Source: GCA-003244245 sp036501085
GTDB lineage: Bacteria > Actinomycetota > Actinomycetes > Mycobacteriales > Pseudonocardiaceae
Length of the DNA stretch: 64,000 nucleotides
Assembly: GCA_036501085.1 (NCBI GenBank)
Contig: DASYAZ010000032.1
Span: 1-64,000, forward strand
Direction of reading: 5' to 3'
Under the pieces are notes generated by a model, which was given only the letters and a program-made list of their open reading frames with translations, did not search any database and was not told the DNA's origin. Shown here one piece after another: positions 1 to 7,721 of the stretch; within the stretch, counting starts at the first letter, position 1; each line of letters starts with the position of its first letter. Both the position numbers and the translations under genes were made by a program.

Positions 1-301
1 GTGTTCCTCGGTGCAGGGGTTCGCCTCGGGCTCCCTTCCCACCCCGCCTCACGACGACACAGTTGCCTCCGGCTCGGAGTTAGCACCACCTCTTCCTCCA
101 GGGGACTTACACCCCCAATCGATCGCCCATGCCGGGCGTACCCAAGCGCCGACGGCGGCGGCGTACGTTCCTCTGGCGACAAAGCACCTGACTGATCGAC
201 CGGATCCACGACACTGCGCGCGGCCCTGGCGGGCCGTGCTCGGTCGCGTCCCGGTCGGTCGGCCGATACGGCTTACTACGGAGGGGGTTACCCTCGGCCG
301 C
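1..301. other. Region upstream of the TOBE gene, no gene recognised
   Basis: Open frames cross this stretch on both strands, but none shows a recognisable domain or a good ribosome binding site. The frame of the downstream TOBE gene stays open from base 11, yet its first 97 codons read as Pro/Arg/Thr-rich out-of-frame-like sequence. I therefore treat this as the 5' flank of the TOBE gene. The window edge prevents saying what lies further upstream. Confidence 0.4.
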
Positions 302-730
302 GTGCCGAAGTTCCGGATCTCCGAGGCGGCTGCGCTGCTCGGTGTGAGCGATGACACGGTGCGGCGATGGCTCGAGAGCGGAAAGTTGCCCTGCGAACGT
401 GATCGGTCGCACTGGACGGTGATCGATGGGGCGGCGTTGGCGGCGTTCGTTCGGGGCCGTGCTCGTCCTGCGCCCGATCCGACGCCGCGGGTCGGTTGCT
501 CAGCCCGCAATCGATTCGTCGGGCTGGTTACCGAGGTCATCGCCGATACCGTGATGACTCAGATTGAGATCCAGTGTGGGCCGCACCGGGTGGTTTCGTT
601 GATGAGTACCGAGGCCGCCCGTGAGCTGGGTTTGGCGCCCGGTTCCCTGGTCGTGACCGTCGTGAAGTCCACCCAGGTGCTCATTGAGACCCCGAACGAG
701 CCGTACGCCTTCACCGCCGCGAGTGGGTAA
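302..730 (+). CDS. Helix-turn-helix / TOBE domain protein (molybdate-binding type)
   Basis: The predicted product has about 142 residues. Residues 1-50 form an excisionase/MerR-like DNA-binding helix-turn-helix (FRISEAAALLGVSDDTVRRW). The C-terminal part (about 65-135) looks like a TOBE or Mop domain, which binds oxyanions such as molybdate in ModE-like regulators (SARNRFVGLVTEVIAD, then LGLAPGSLVVTVVKST). HTH plus single TOBE proteins of this size are common in actinobacteria. I chose the GTG at 302 because the conserved HTH begins directly after it and GGAGGGGG lies about 15 bases upstream. No molybdate transporter is adjacent; the next gene is a TauE/SafE-type anion exporter on the other strand. 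Oxyanion-responsive regulation is inferred from the fold only. Confidence 0.75.
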   Translation: MPKFRISEAAALLGVSDDTVRRWLESGKLPCERDRSHWTVIDGAALAAFVRGRARPAPDPTPRVGCSARNRFVGLVTEVIADTVMTQIEIQCGPHRVVSLMSTEAARELGLAPGSLVVTVVKSTQVLIETPNEPYAFTAASG

Positions 731-862
731 CGAGCATCTGCACTGCTGGTCATCGACGTTGATCAAAGTCGGTACGAAGGAGCGAACGGTTGATTCGGGA
801 ACCCGTCACTGGATACCCAGTCTCGGGTGGTTCTGGGATCGAGGACCCCCTTGAGCGGTTGT

Positions 863-1705
863 TCAGGTGAGTGCCTGGAGGGCATAGACGATGGCCAGCG
901 CGATGGCCAGCCCGCCGAGCAGTAGTCGCAAGGCCGTGTCGGGTAGGTGGGGTTGGAGGTGGGCGCCGAGGTATCCGCCGAGCAGACCACCCAGGCCGCA
1001 GGCGAGACCGAGTGTCCAGTCGGGGGCGATATCGCCGGTGCTGATCAGCGCTAAAAGTGCGTAGGTGCCCGCACCTACGAGGGAAGTCAGAAACGTGGAG
1101 GTCAGCGCCGCGGGAGCCACCGTCGCCACCGGCAGGCCCCGGTTGACCAAGATGGGCCCGAGGATGGACCCGCCGCCAATCCCGTAGATGCCACCCACAA
1201 CCCCGACCACCACGGCCAGCGCGGTGATCACCCGGTCGGACGGTGCTCGATGCGGTCGGCCACGGGGGCGAAGAGACAGGGTCTGCACGCACAACCACAC
1301 CCCCACCGGCAATAGGACGATCGCGACAATCAACCGGAACACCTGCGGGCCGGGTACAGCGAAGACCCTGATGAGCGCACCGATCACGACACCTGGCAAG
1401 GAACCGATCACCAAGGGCCGGGTCAACACCCCGCCGCGCTGCCCGCGCTTGCGATAGCGCAGGAGCGCACCCGGGACGGCAATGAGGTTGAACAACAGAT
1501 TGGTCGGGGTCACCGCCGGGCTAGGCACCCCGAGCACGCTCAGTTGCACCGGAAGCAGGAATACCGCGCCCGACACCCCCACCGGAGCAGTCATCACCGC
1601 AGCTAGCAGACCCGCCCCCACACCTAGCACGACCGTTGACCAGATCACCGGTCTCCTCGAATGTCCCCGCACCATCGCGACGCTGACGACCGCGACTGCC
1701 ATCAT
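863..1705 (-). CDS. TauE/SafE family anion permease
   Basis: This is a polytopic inner-membrane protein of 280 residues with about eight hydrophobic segments and the two-halves pattern of TauE/SafE (DUF81) transporters. The first half carries the typical glycine/proline motif near residues 50-75 (GVSGAVFLLPVQLSVLGVPSPAVTPTNLLFN, quoted in part), and a related GGIYGIGGGSILGPIL motif opens the second half. Family members export sulfite, sulfoacetate or related organosulfur anions, but the substrate cannot be read from sequence. It faces the TOBE gene tail to tail. The basic loop RYRKRGQRGG fits a cytoplasmic loop. The start could also be the second Met or the later Met before VRGHSRR. Confidence 0.85.
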   Translation of the reverse strand: MMAVAVVSVAMVRGHSRRPVIWSTVVLGVGAGLLAAVMTAPVGVSGAVFLLPVQLSVLGVPSPAVTPTNLLFNLIAVPGALLRYRKRGQRGGVLTRPLVIGSLPGVVIGALIRVFAVPGPQVFRLIVAIVLLPVGVWLCVQTLSLRPRGRPHRAPSDRVITALAVVVGVVGGIYGIGGGSILGPILVNRGLPVATVAPAALTSTFLTSLVGAGTYALLALISTGDIAPDWTLGLACGLGGLLGGYLGAHLQPHLPDTALRLLLGGLAIALAIVYALQALT

Positions 1706-1830
1706 CCCCAGCGCACGAGGGAACAGCCGATCGGATATACGTTAAGGGTCCAGACCCACTCATCCAGTACCAGCACGACACCTGAACGCTTGTCAGCCGT
1801 TCCCGGCCGAAGATCGCCCCGATCTAAAAG

Positions 1831-1862
1831 GCCACGCCCTCGCCGGGAGGCAGATCTCCGGG
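1831..1862 (+). repeat. Imperfect direct repeat, copy 1
   Basis: The sequence GCCACGCCCTCGCCGG followed by GGCAGATCTCCGGGA recurs about 415 bases downstream with one substitution and a small indel. The core around AGATCT is nearly palindromic. The same upstream word GAAGATCG precedes both copies at slightly different spacing. Confidence 0.6.
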
Positions 1863-2245
1863 ATGGCCGTTCGGAGAACCGCTGCGGCTAGGTCGGGTGG
1901 ACAGGGATGTGACATCCCATCGACCTCCTCTAAGGGCTACCACACGGCAGCCCGGGGGCAGAGCCAAGCGACGCCACGCGCCAGTTCCCCGAGGGCTGCC
2001 CCCAGACAGCCGCGTGGTCGGGCTGCGCCAGATCGACGGGATGCCACACGAGCCCCCGCGTGCAAGATCTCGGTGACCTTACCGCCCATGAGAAGCCTGG
2101 TCGGGCCGTTTGTGGGCCGTCTCAGCGGACGAAACAACGGCGAACAACGCGGGATGACGCTGACCAACGACGAGTATTGCCGCTGGTCAGCGTCGCCTCC
2201 GCCGCGTGGACCTCAGCCTTGCTTGGTCTCCCAGAAGATCGACAG

Positions 2246-2278
2246 CCATGCCCTCGCCGGACCGGCAGATCTCCGGGA
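2246..2278 (+). repeat. Imperfect direct repeat, copy 2
   Basis: Second copy of the repeat at 1831: GCCATGCCCTCGCCGG then GGCAGATCTCCGGGA. It ends about 35 bases before the 3' end of the CDF transporter gene. Function unknown. Confidence 0.6.
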
Positions 2279-2313
2279 CTGAGGGAACGGGGGAAGTAAC
2301 AGGTTGAGTCCTC

Positions 2314-2997
2314 TCAGCGACAGCAAGCCTCGACGCAACCGGCTGCGCAGCCGCACCGGTCCTCGCCAGCATCAGTGGCGGGGGCGCAGCAGATCTCCCC
2401 GCGCAGCGCTTCGCGACCTTCCTTTACCGCCACACCAGCCAGCGCGAGTGCCGCGGTCGGGTCTGCCCACCACCAACCGAGCGTGCTGTTGAGCACTAGG
2501 CCGACGAGCACGACCGCTGACAGGTAGGTGCACAGCAAAGTCTGCTTCGAGTCCGCCACTGCGCTGTTCGAACCCAGTTCACGGCCAGTCCGCCGTTGGG
2601 CCAGCGACAGGAACGGCATCACCACGACGCTGAGTGCAAGCAGCACGATGCCGACTGTGGAGTGCTCGGCTTCTGCTCCACCGACCAGCGTCCGTACCGC
2701 CTCAACGGTGACATAGGCGGCCAGCACGAAGAACGACCAGGCGATCACCCGCAGCGCCGTCCGCTCCCGCCGCTGCGGATCATCAGCAGCGAACTGCCAC
2801 GCCACCGCAGCCGCCGAGGCGACTTCCACCAGGGAATCCAAACCGAAGCCGATCAGCGCCACCGACCCCGCAACGGTGCCGGCCGCGAGCGCCACGACCG
2901 CCTCCACGACGTTGTAGGTGATCGTCGCCGCCACCAGCAACCGCACCCGGCGCCGCAGCACCGTCCACCGATCAGCGCCGATATCGGGAGCGCTCAC
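2314..2997 (-). CDS. Cation diffusion facilitator family transporter with Cys-rich tail
   Basis: A membrane protein of about 227 residues in the cation efflux (CDF) family, with about six hydrophobic segments. The usual metal-site helix is visible as GFGLDSLVEVASA, and a second site probably as NSAVADSKQ. The protein is short because the cytoplasmic C-terminal domain is replaced by a tail carrying seven cysteines in the last 26 residues (ICCAPATDAG, then CGCAAGC and CC), which suggests binding of soft metals such as Cd, Pb, Zn or Cu. The GTG start at 2997 overlaps the stop of the CmtR-like regulator (GTGA), so the two are translationally coupled. The operon logic is a metal sensor controlling a metal exporter; the metal is inferred. 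Confidence 0.85.
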   Translation of the reverse strand: MSAPDIGADRWTVLRRRVRLLVAATITYNVVEAVVALAAGTVAGSVALIGFGLDSLVEVASAAAVAWQFAADDPQRRERTALRVIAWSFFVLAAYVTVEAVRTLVGGAEAEHSTVGIVLLALSVVVMPFLSLAQRRTGRELGSNSAVADSKQTLLCTYLSAVVLVGLVLNSTLGWWWADPTAALALAGVAVKEGREALRGEICCAPATDAGEDRCGCAAGCVEACCR

Positions 2998-3344
2998 CGC
3001 GCCGCCTCGACCGCTGGCTCGCCGTAGATCGGGCACAGCGCCACTGCGTCTCCCGTCTCGGCCAGCAACCGCTCCGCGCTGCGCAGCAGGTCCAGCAACT
3101 CTGGACGGCTCAGCGCGTAGAACGACTGCCGCCCCTCGGCCCGGTAATCCACCAGGCCGCAGTCCCGTAAACAGGCCAGGTGCTTCGACACGGTGGACTG
3201 CGCCAACCCAAGGGCGCGCGTCAGGTCCACCACCCGCGCCTCGCCCTGGGCGAGCTGCGCCACGATCGCCAACCGGGCCGGGTCGCCCAGCGACCGGAAC
3301 AGCGCGACGGCAGAGGACACCCCACCCGAAATTCTACAATCCAT
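2994..3344 (-). CDS. ArsR/SmtB family metal sensor, CmtR-like
   Basis: A winged helix-turn-helix repressor of about 116 residues. The recognition helix is LAQSTVSKHLACLRDCGLV. It contains the Cys-x3-Cys pair (C58 and C62 from the ATG at 3344) plus a third cysteine at C104 (ALCPIY). This is the arrangement of the Cd(II)/Pb(II) sensor CmtR of Mycobacterium tuberculosis, where two cysteines lie in the DNA-binding helix and one near the C terminus. In that family, metal binding releases DNA and derepresses the exporter. Its stop overlaps the start of the CDF exporter gene. Upstream TTG and ATG codons (3401, 3362) are possible starts; I prefer 3344 because it leaves a short N terminus as in CmtR. 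Confidence 0.85.
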   Translation of the reverse strand: MDCRISGGVSSAVALFRSLGDPARLAIVAQLAQGEARVVDLTRALGLAQSTVSKHLACLRDCGLVDYRAEGRQSFYALSRPELLDLLRSAERLLAETGDAVALCPIYGEPAVEAAR

Positions 3345-3524
3345 CGCCCAGCAGGCCGCCATCCGGCGAGCTGAGCGTGGAACGGAAGGACGAAAGGCCA
3401 AGCGTCAGGCCGTACACAGGCCGTCAAAGGTCCAGTCGCGTCAGGACACAACCGGACACAACAAGCACAAACCAGCAGGTCAAAGATGGTCAGCCACCCA
3501 ACCACCGCAGGCCAGCCTTCCAGG

Positions 3525-4187
3525 TCAGGAAAAGTCGGGCTTCTCGTGCCGGGTTCGCTTGAGCTCGAAGAAGTGCGGGTAGCTGGCGAGCAGCAGGGTG
3601 CCGTCGAAGATTTTCCCGGCTTCCTCACCGCGCGGGATCCGCGACAACACCGGTCCGAAGAAAGCCACGCCGTTGACGTGAATCGTCGGAGTCCCGACAT
3701 CCAGCCCGACCGGAGCCATGCCGGCCTCGTGGCTGGCCCGTAGTTCCTCGTCATACTCGGTGCTCTGAGCCGCCTGGGCCAGTTCGGCGGGCAATCCCAC
3801 CTCGGCCAACGAGGCCACGATCACCTCGTCCAGATCTTTGTTGCCCTCGTTGTGGATTCGCCTACCCATCGCGGCGTAGAGCGGGTCGAGCACCTTCTCC
3901 CCGTATTCGCGAGCCGCCGCGACGCACACCCGAACCGGGCCCCACGCCTGATCCACCATCTTGCGGTACTTCTCGCTGACATCCGCCCGATCCTCATTGA
4001 GTAGCGCCAAGCTCATCACCCGGAAGTGCACATCGATGTCCCGCACTGTCGCGACCTCGAGGATCCAGCGAGAGGTGATCCACGCCCAGGGGCACCTCGG
4101 GTCGAAGTAGACATCGACCCGCGCGAGCTCGCCCTCAGCTCGGTCACCAGTGCTCTCACCGGTGTTGTAGCCAGCAGTAACGGTCAT
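3525..4187 (-). CDS. DsbA-fold mycothiol-dependent nitroreductase-like protein (Rv2466c family)
   Basis: A 220-residue thioredoxin-fold protein closely resembling Rv2466c of M. tuberculosis, a mycothiol-dependent oxidoreductase that activates nitro prodrugs. Conserved blocks include WAWITSRWILEVATVRDI, DPLYAAMGRRIHNEGNKDL, the cis-Pro region GTPTIHVNGVAFFGPVLS, and YPHFFELKRTR near the C terminus. The active site reads C32-P-W-A35, so the second cysteine of the usual CPWC pair is alanine. One cysteine can still react with mycothiol (monothiol mechanism). It lies divergently from pepN, as in mycobacteria. The ATG at 4187 has GGAGGGGAG just upstream. Confidence 0.9.
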   Translation of the reverse strand: MTVTAGYNTGESTGDRAEGELARVDVYFDPRCPWAWITSRWILEVATVRDIDVHFRVMSLALLNEDRADVSEKYRKMVDQAWGPVRVCVAAAREYGEKVLDPLYAAMGRRIHNEGNKDLDEVIVASLAEVGLPAELAQAAQSTEYDEELRASHEAGMAPVGLDVGTPTIHVNGVAFFGPVLSRIPRGEEAGKIFDGTLLLASYPHFFELKRTRHEKPDFS

Positions 4188-4324
4188 GGCTCCCCTCCGT
4201 TCGTCGTCGCCGGGTACAACCCGTCCGGGTGGTCACGTCTTCCCGCGCCTCAACTCGCCTGCGGGCACATTCACACCCATGATTGGATGCCCAGGAACTC
4301 CTGATCTGACACCAGAGGTGAACT

Positions 4325-6946
4325 GTGCCCGTCCCCAACCTCACCCAGAAGCTGGCCGTTGAGCGCGCAGGGCTGCTCGATGTCAGCTCTTACACCGTCG
4401 ACCTCGACCTCACCGACGGTGCTGGAAAGCCGGGTGAAGGTACGTTCCGTAGCATCACCACGGCCCGGTTCTCCTGCCGCGCCCCAGGTGCATCCAGCTG
4501 GATCGATCTGGTCGCGGACCGGGTCAGCTCCGCGGTGCTCAACGGAACCGCTCTTGATGTGACCGGCTACGACGAGGCGAAAGGCATCGCGCTGCCGGCC
4601 TTGCTCGTCGACAATGAGATCATCATCGAGGCGCAGGGCCGGTACATGAACACCGGCGAGGGCCTGCACCGCTTCGTCGATCCGGTCGATGGCGGCGTGT
4701 ACCTCTACACCCAGTTCGAGACCGCCGACGCCAAGCGGATGTACGCCTGCTTCGACCAACCTGACCTCAAGGCGGTGCACCGCATCCGGGTCGTGGCACC
4801 CGCAAGCTGGAAAGTGATCTCCAACGCTCCCTGCCGGCACACCGAGGACGCCGGCGCCGGCGTGATCCGCCATATCTTCGCCGACAGCGCGCGGATCAGC
4901 CCGTACATCGTGGCGCTGGTCGCCGGTCCTTACGCGCAGTGGACCGACGAATATGCCGATGAGGACGCAACGATCCCGCTGGGCATCTACTGCCGGGCCT
5001 CACTGGCCGAGCACATGGATGCGGAGCGCCTGTTCACCGAGACCAAGCAGGGTTTCGGCTTCTACCACCGAGCATTCGGCGAGCGGTACCCGTTCGAGAA
5101 GTACGACCAGTGCTTCGTGCCCGAGTTCAACGCCGGAGCGATGGAGAACGCCGGCTGTGTGACCTTCCTGGAGGACTATGTCTTTCGCAGCCGGGTCACC
5201 CGCTTCCTCTACGAACGGCGCTGCGAAACCGTGCTGCACGAGATGGCGCACATGTGGTTCGGCGACCTGGTGACCATGCGCTGGTGGGATGATCTGTGGC
5301 TCAACGAGTCCTTCGCCACCTGGGCTTCGGTCCTCTGCCAGGCCCAGGCCACCGAGTACACCTCCGCGTGGACGACCTTCGCAACCATCGAGAAGTCCTG
5401 GGCTTACCGTCAGGATCAGCTGCCCTCCACGCACCCCATCGCCTGTGACATTCCCGATGTGCAAGCGGTCGAGGTCAACTTCGACGGCATCACCTACGCC
5501 AAGGGCGCCAGCGTGCTCCGGCAGCTGGTCGCCTACGTAGGGCTGGAGGAGTTCCTCGCCGGCCTGCGAGTTTACTTCACCCGGCACGCCTGGGGTAACG
5601 CCACGCTCGCCGACCTGCTGGCCGCACTGGAGCAAGCCTCGGATCGCGATCTCTCCGGCTGGAGCGCGCAGTGGTTGGAGACCACCGGGCTCAACACCTT
5701 GCGGCCCGAGTACACCGTCGACGGCGACGGCGCGTTCGCATCCTTCGTGGTGCGACAGGGCGGCGCCCGACCCGGCGCCGGTGAGCGCCGGACCCACCGG
5801 CTCGCGATCGGCGTCTACGACTCCCCCACCGATGACGATCCCCCAGGGGTGGCGAGCACACCCGGTCATGCGCTGGTGCGCACTCACCGGGTGGAACTCG
5901 ATGTCAGCGAGGAGCGCACGGAGGTCCCCGAGCTGATCGGTGTGCCCGCAGGCCGGCTCGTACTGGTCAACGACGATGACCTCACCTACTGCACCATGCG
6001 GCTTGATGAGACCTCGCTGGCGACACTGGTCGACCGGATCGGCGACATCACCGAGTCGCTGCCCCGTTCGTTGTGCTGGTCTGCAGCCTGGGAGATGACC
6101 CGGGAAGCCGAGTTCCGGGCCAGAGACTTCGTGGCCGTGGTGCTGAATGGCTTGCCCGCCGAAACCGAGGTGGGCGTGGTGCAACGGCTGCTGGCCCAAG
6201 CCCAGACCGCGCTGTCCGCCTACGCCGATCCGGCCTGGGCCGCCGAGGACGGTTGGCCGAGGTTCACCGCGACGTTGATGAAGCTCGCGCGCGCGGCTGA
6301 CCCGGGCTCTGATCACCAACTCGCCCTGGTCAACGCGTTGACCGCCGCGTTACTGGGCCGGTCGGAACTGGACGCTCTGGCTGGCTGGCTGGCCGGGGAA
6401 GGGACACCCGAAGGACTCGCGGTGGACACCGATCTGCGCTGGCGGTTGAGTCAGGCACTCGCCGCGCACGGGATGCTGGGCGAGGACGACATCACCGCTG
6501 AGCAGGATCGCGATGCCACCGCGACCGGGCGCCGCCAGGCTGAGCGGGCCCGGGCTCTGCTGCCCGACCCGGCCGGCAAGGAGCGCGCCTGGCAGCGAGC
6601 GATGCGGGACGACGAGCTACCCAACGCCATCAGCGAGGCGATCATCGGCGGCTTCAGCCACCCGGCGCAGAAGCAGCTGCTGGACCCGTACATGGATCGG
6701 TACTTCAACGAGATCGCCGAGGTGTGGAATCGCCGGACCTCCGAGCGCGCCCAGTCCTGTGTCCTCGGGTTGTTCCCGTCCTGGGTGGTCGAGCAGCGTT
6801 GCGTCAGCGCCGCAAGCGCATGGCTTGAGGCCGGGGAACACCCACCGGCTCTGCGTAGGCTGGTCTCCGAGGGGCGAGCAGGTGTGGTGCGGGCGCTGGC
6901 CGCCCGGGCATTCGACACCCAGGGTCTGGTGAGCGGCGGACCCTGA
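4325..6946 (+). CDS. pepN: Aminopeptidase N
   Basis: An M1-family zinc aminopeptidase of 873 residues, the usual length for actinobacterial PepN. It removes N-terminal residues from peptides in the cytoplasm. The substrate motif GAMENAG begins at residue 271, the zinc site HEMAH covers residues 305-309, and the third zinc ligand is E328 in LNESFA, giving the correct HExxH-18-E spacing. The N-terminal beta domain (1-200) is followed by the catalytic domain and, from about residue 500, the ERAP1-like helical C-terminal domain. The start is GTG at 4325, with AGAGGTG just before it. The divergent neighbour is the nitroreductase-like gene, as at Rv2466c/Rv2467 in M. tuberculosis. Confidence 0.95.
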   Translation: MPVPNLTQKLAVERAGLLDVSSYTVDLDLTDGAGKPGEGTFRSITTARFSCRAPGASSWIDLVADRVSSAVLNGTALDVTGYDEAKGIALPALLVDNEIIIEAQGRYMNTGEGLHRFVDPVDGGVYLYTQFETADAKRMYACFDQPDLKAVHRIRVVAPASWKVISNAPCRHTEDAGAGVIRHIFADSARISPYIVALVAGPYAQWTDEYADEDATIPLGIYCRASLAEHMDAERLFTETKQGFGFYHRAFGERYPFEKYDQCFVPEFNAGAMENAGCVTFLEDYVFRSRVTRFLYERRCETVLHEMAHMWFGDLVTMRWWDDLWLNESFATWASVLCQAQATEYTSAWTTFATIEKSWAYRQDQLPSTHPIACDIPDVQAVEVNFDGITYAKGASVLRQLVAYVGLEEFLAGLRVYFTRHAWGNATLADLLAALEQASDRDLSGWSAQWLETTGLNTLRPEYTVDGDGAFASFVVRQGGARPGAGERRTHRLAIGVYDSPTDDDPPGVASTPGHALVRTHRVELDVSEERTEVPELIGVPAGRLVLVNDDDLTYCTMRLDETSLATLVDRIGDITESLPRSLCWSAAWEMTREAEFRARDFVAVVLNGLPAETEVGVVQRLLAQAQTALSAYADPAWAAEDGWPRFTATLMKLARAADPGSDHQLALVNALTAALLGRSELDALAGWLAGEGTPEGLAVDTDLRWRLSQALAAHGMLGEDDITAEQDRDATATGRRQAERARALLPDPAGKERAWQRAMRDDELPNAISEAIIGGFSHPAQKQLLDPYMDRYFNEIAEVWNRRTSERAQSCVLGLFPSWVVEQRCVSAASAWLEAGEHPPALRRLVSEGRAGVVRALAARAFDTQGLVSGGP

Positions 6947-6953
6947 CGCCGGG

Positions 6954-7478
6954 CTACGAGCCGGTCTGGTCCGCCAGCATTCGCAGGCCGGAGGTGAGGC
7001 CACCAGCCAGATCGCCGTCCTTGAACGAGGAGACCATGCTCTCCACCGCCAGCGTGCACCCACGATCGGCGAGCCGGTGCGCCGCCTTGCAGCCAGTGAC
7101 CACCTCGACCACGCGCTGGCCGGGTGAGACCGCTACCAGCACCGCGTCGTCGGCCCAGTCACCCATCAAATCGTGCAGTTCCTCGGCCCTGGTACGGGTA
7201 TCGGTGCCCAGGTCACCGAGGTAGATCCCGAAGTACATGCTCGCGCTGCGGCTCGCCCAGACCAGCATGTCGTCGAGGGTCGCGAGCTGCGACGTGCTGA
7301 ACGGCAAGGTGGGCAGCACCGGTCTGACCTGCCGCGCGGCCGAGACCCGCCCCGTGCCGACGAGGGCCTCACCCAGCGCGAGCTCCTGCTGGTAACCGTC
7401 GTTACGCGAATGGTTACGCACCACCGGGTCCCCGTGGTGCTCCTCACCAGTTGCCACGAGCACCTCCGCGTGCTCCAC
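6954..7478 (-). CDS. DUF5130 family protein (Rv2468c-like)
   Basis: A conserved actinobacterial protein of unknown function, 174 residues from the GTG at 7478. The core from about residue 55 (LPFSTSQLATLDDMLVWASR, FGIYLGDLGTDTRTRAEEL, VLVAVSPGQRVVEVVTG) resembles the DUF5130 family, whose fold is related to TPM-domain proteins. The position next to pepN matches mycobacteria. An alternative GTG at 7457, preceded by GGAGG at good spacing, would give 167 residues and reduce the overlap with the CtaJ-like gene upstream from 35 to 14 bases. Either start implies translational coupling to that gene. Confidence 0.8.
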   Translation of the reverse strand: MEHAEVLVATGEEHHGDPVVRNHSRNDGYQQELALGEALVGTGRVSAARQVRPVLPTLPFSTSQLATLDDMLVWASRSASMYFGIYLGDLGTDTRTRAEELHDLMGDWADDAVLVAVSPGQRVVEVVTGCKAAHRLADRGCTLAVESMVSSFKDGDLAGGLTSGLRMLADQTGS

Positions 7479-7686
7479 CGGATCTATCCTTACTGTGCCG
7501 GACGATCACGCCGTGCTGAGTCGCCTCTGGGTTCGCCGTCCACAGCACGGGTGGGTAACTCCACTTCTCGCCCGGCCGGTAGCGACGAGTCCGCACGAAC
7601 TTCGACCGCAGCGTCACCAGCCCTAGCAAGACGGTGATGGCCAGCGGAACCCCCGCCATGACGAGGACGATCTCCAGCGACGTCAC
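7444..7686 (-). CDS. ctaJ: Small aa3-type cytochrome oxidase subunit, CtaJ-like
   Basis: An 80-residue membrane protein with a single N-terminal transmembrane helix (residues 3-27, LEIVLVMAGVPLAITVLLGL) followed by a short polar domain with RYRPGEKWSYPPVLWTANPE. That pattern (one helix, then a motif with W-x3-P-V/I-L-W) resembles CtaJ, an accessory subunit of the actinobacterial cytochrome aa3 oxidase seen in the mycobacterial III2IV2 supercomplex. In mycobacteria the gene is also next to the Rv2468c and pepN homologues. I chose the GTG at 7686, which places the helix at the N terminus; the frame remains open further upstream. The 3' end overlaps the DUF5130 gene. Confidence 0.65.
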   Translation of the reverse strand: MTSLEIVLVMAGVPLAITVLLGLVTLRSKFVRTRRYRPGEKWSYPPVLWTANPEATQHGVIVRHSKDRSGGARGGARGNW

Positions 7687-7721
7687 GGGATCACGGTAGC
7701 TGACCGGGCGCTTAACCCGCG

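Larger units (their letters stand above)
1706..2313. other. Intergenic stretch of about 600 bases with a duplicated motif
   Basis: No open frame here matches a family I recognise, and the translated frames are rich in Arg, Pro and Ser as expected from random high-GC sequence. The stretch separates two minus-strand membrane protein genes and contains two similar copies of a roughly 33-base sequence. It may be decayed accessory DNA. Confidence 0.5.

Noticed and set aside
1863..2282. 139-codon plus-strand frame as a possible degraded transposase
   Set aside because: No transposase motif (DDE, zinc ribbon or HTH) can be recognised on either strand.
5000..6319. Long minus-strand open frame (439 codons) inside pepN
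   Set aside because: It lies antisense to the well-supported PepN coding region and shows only the His/Gly/Arg-rich composition of a shadow frame.
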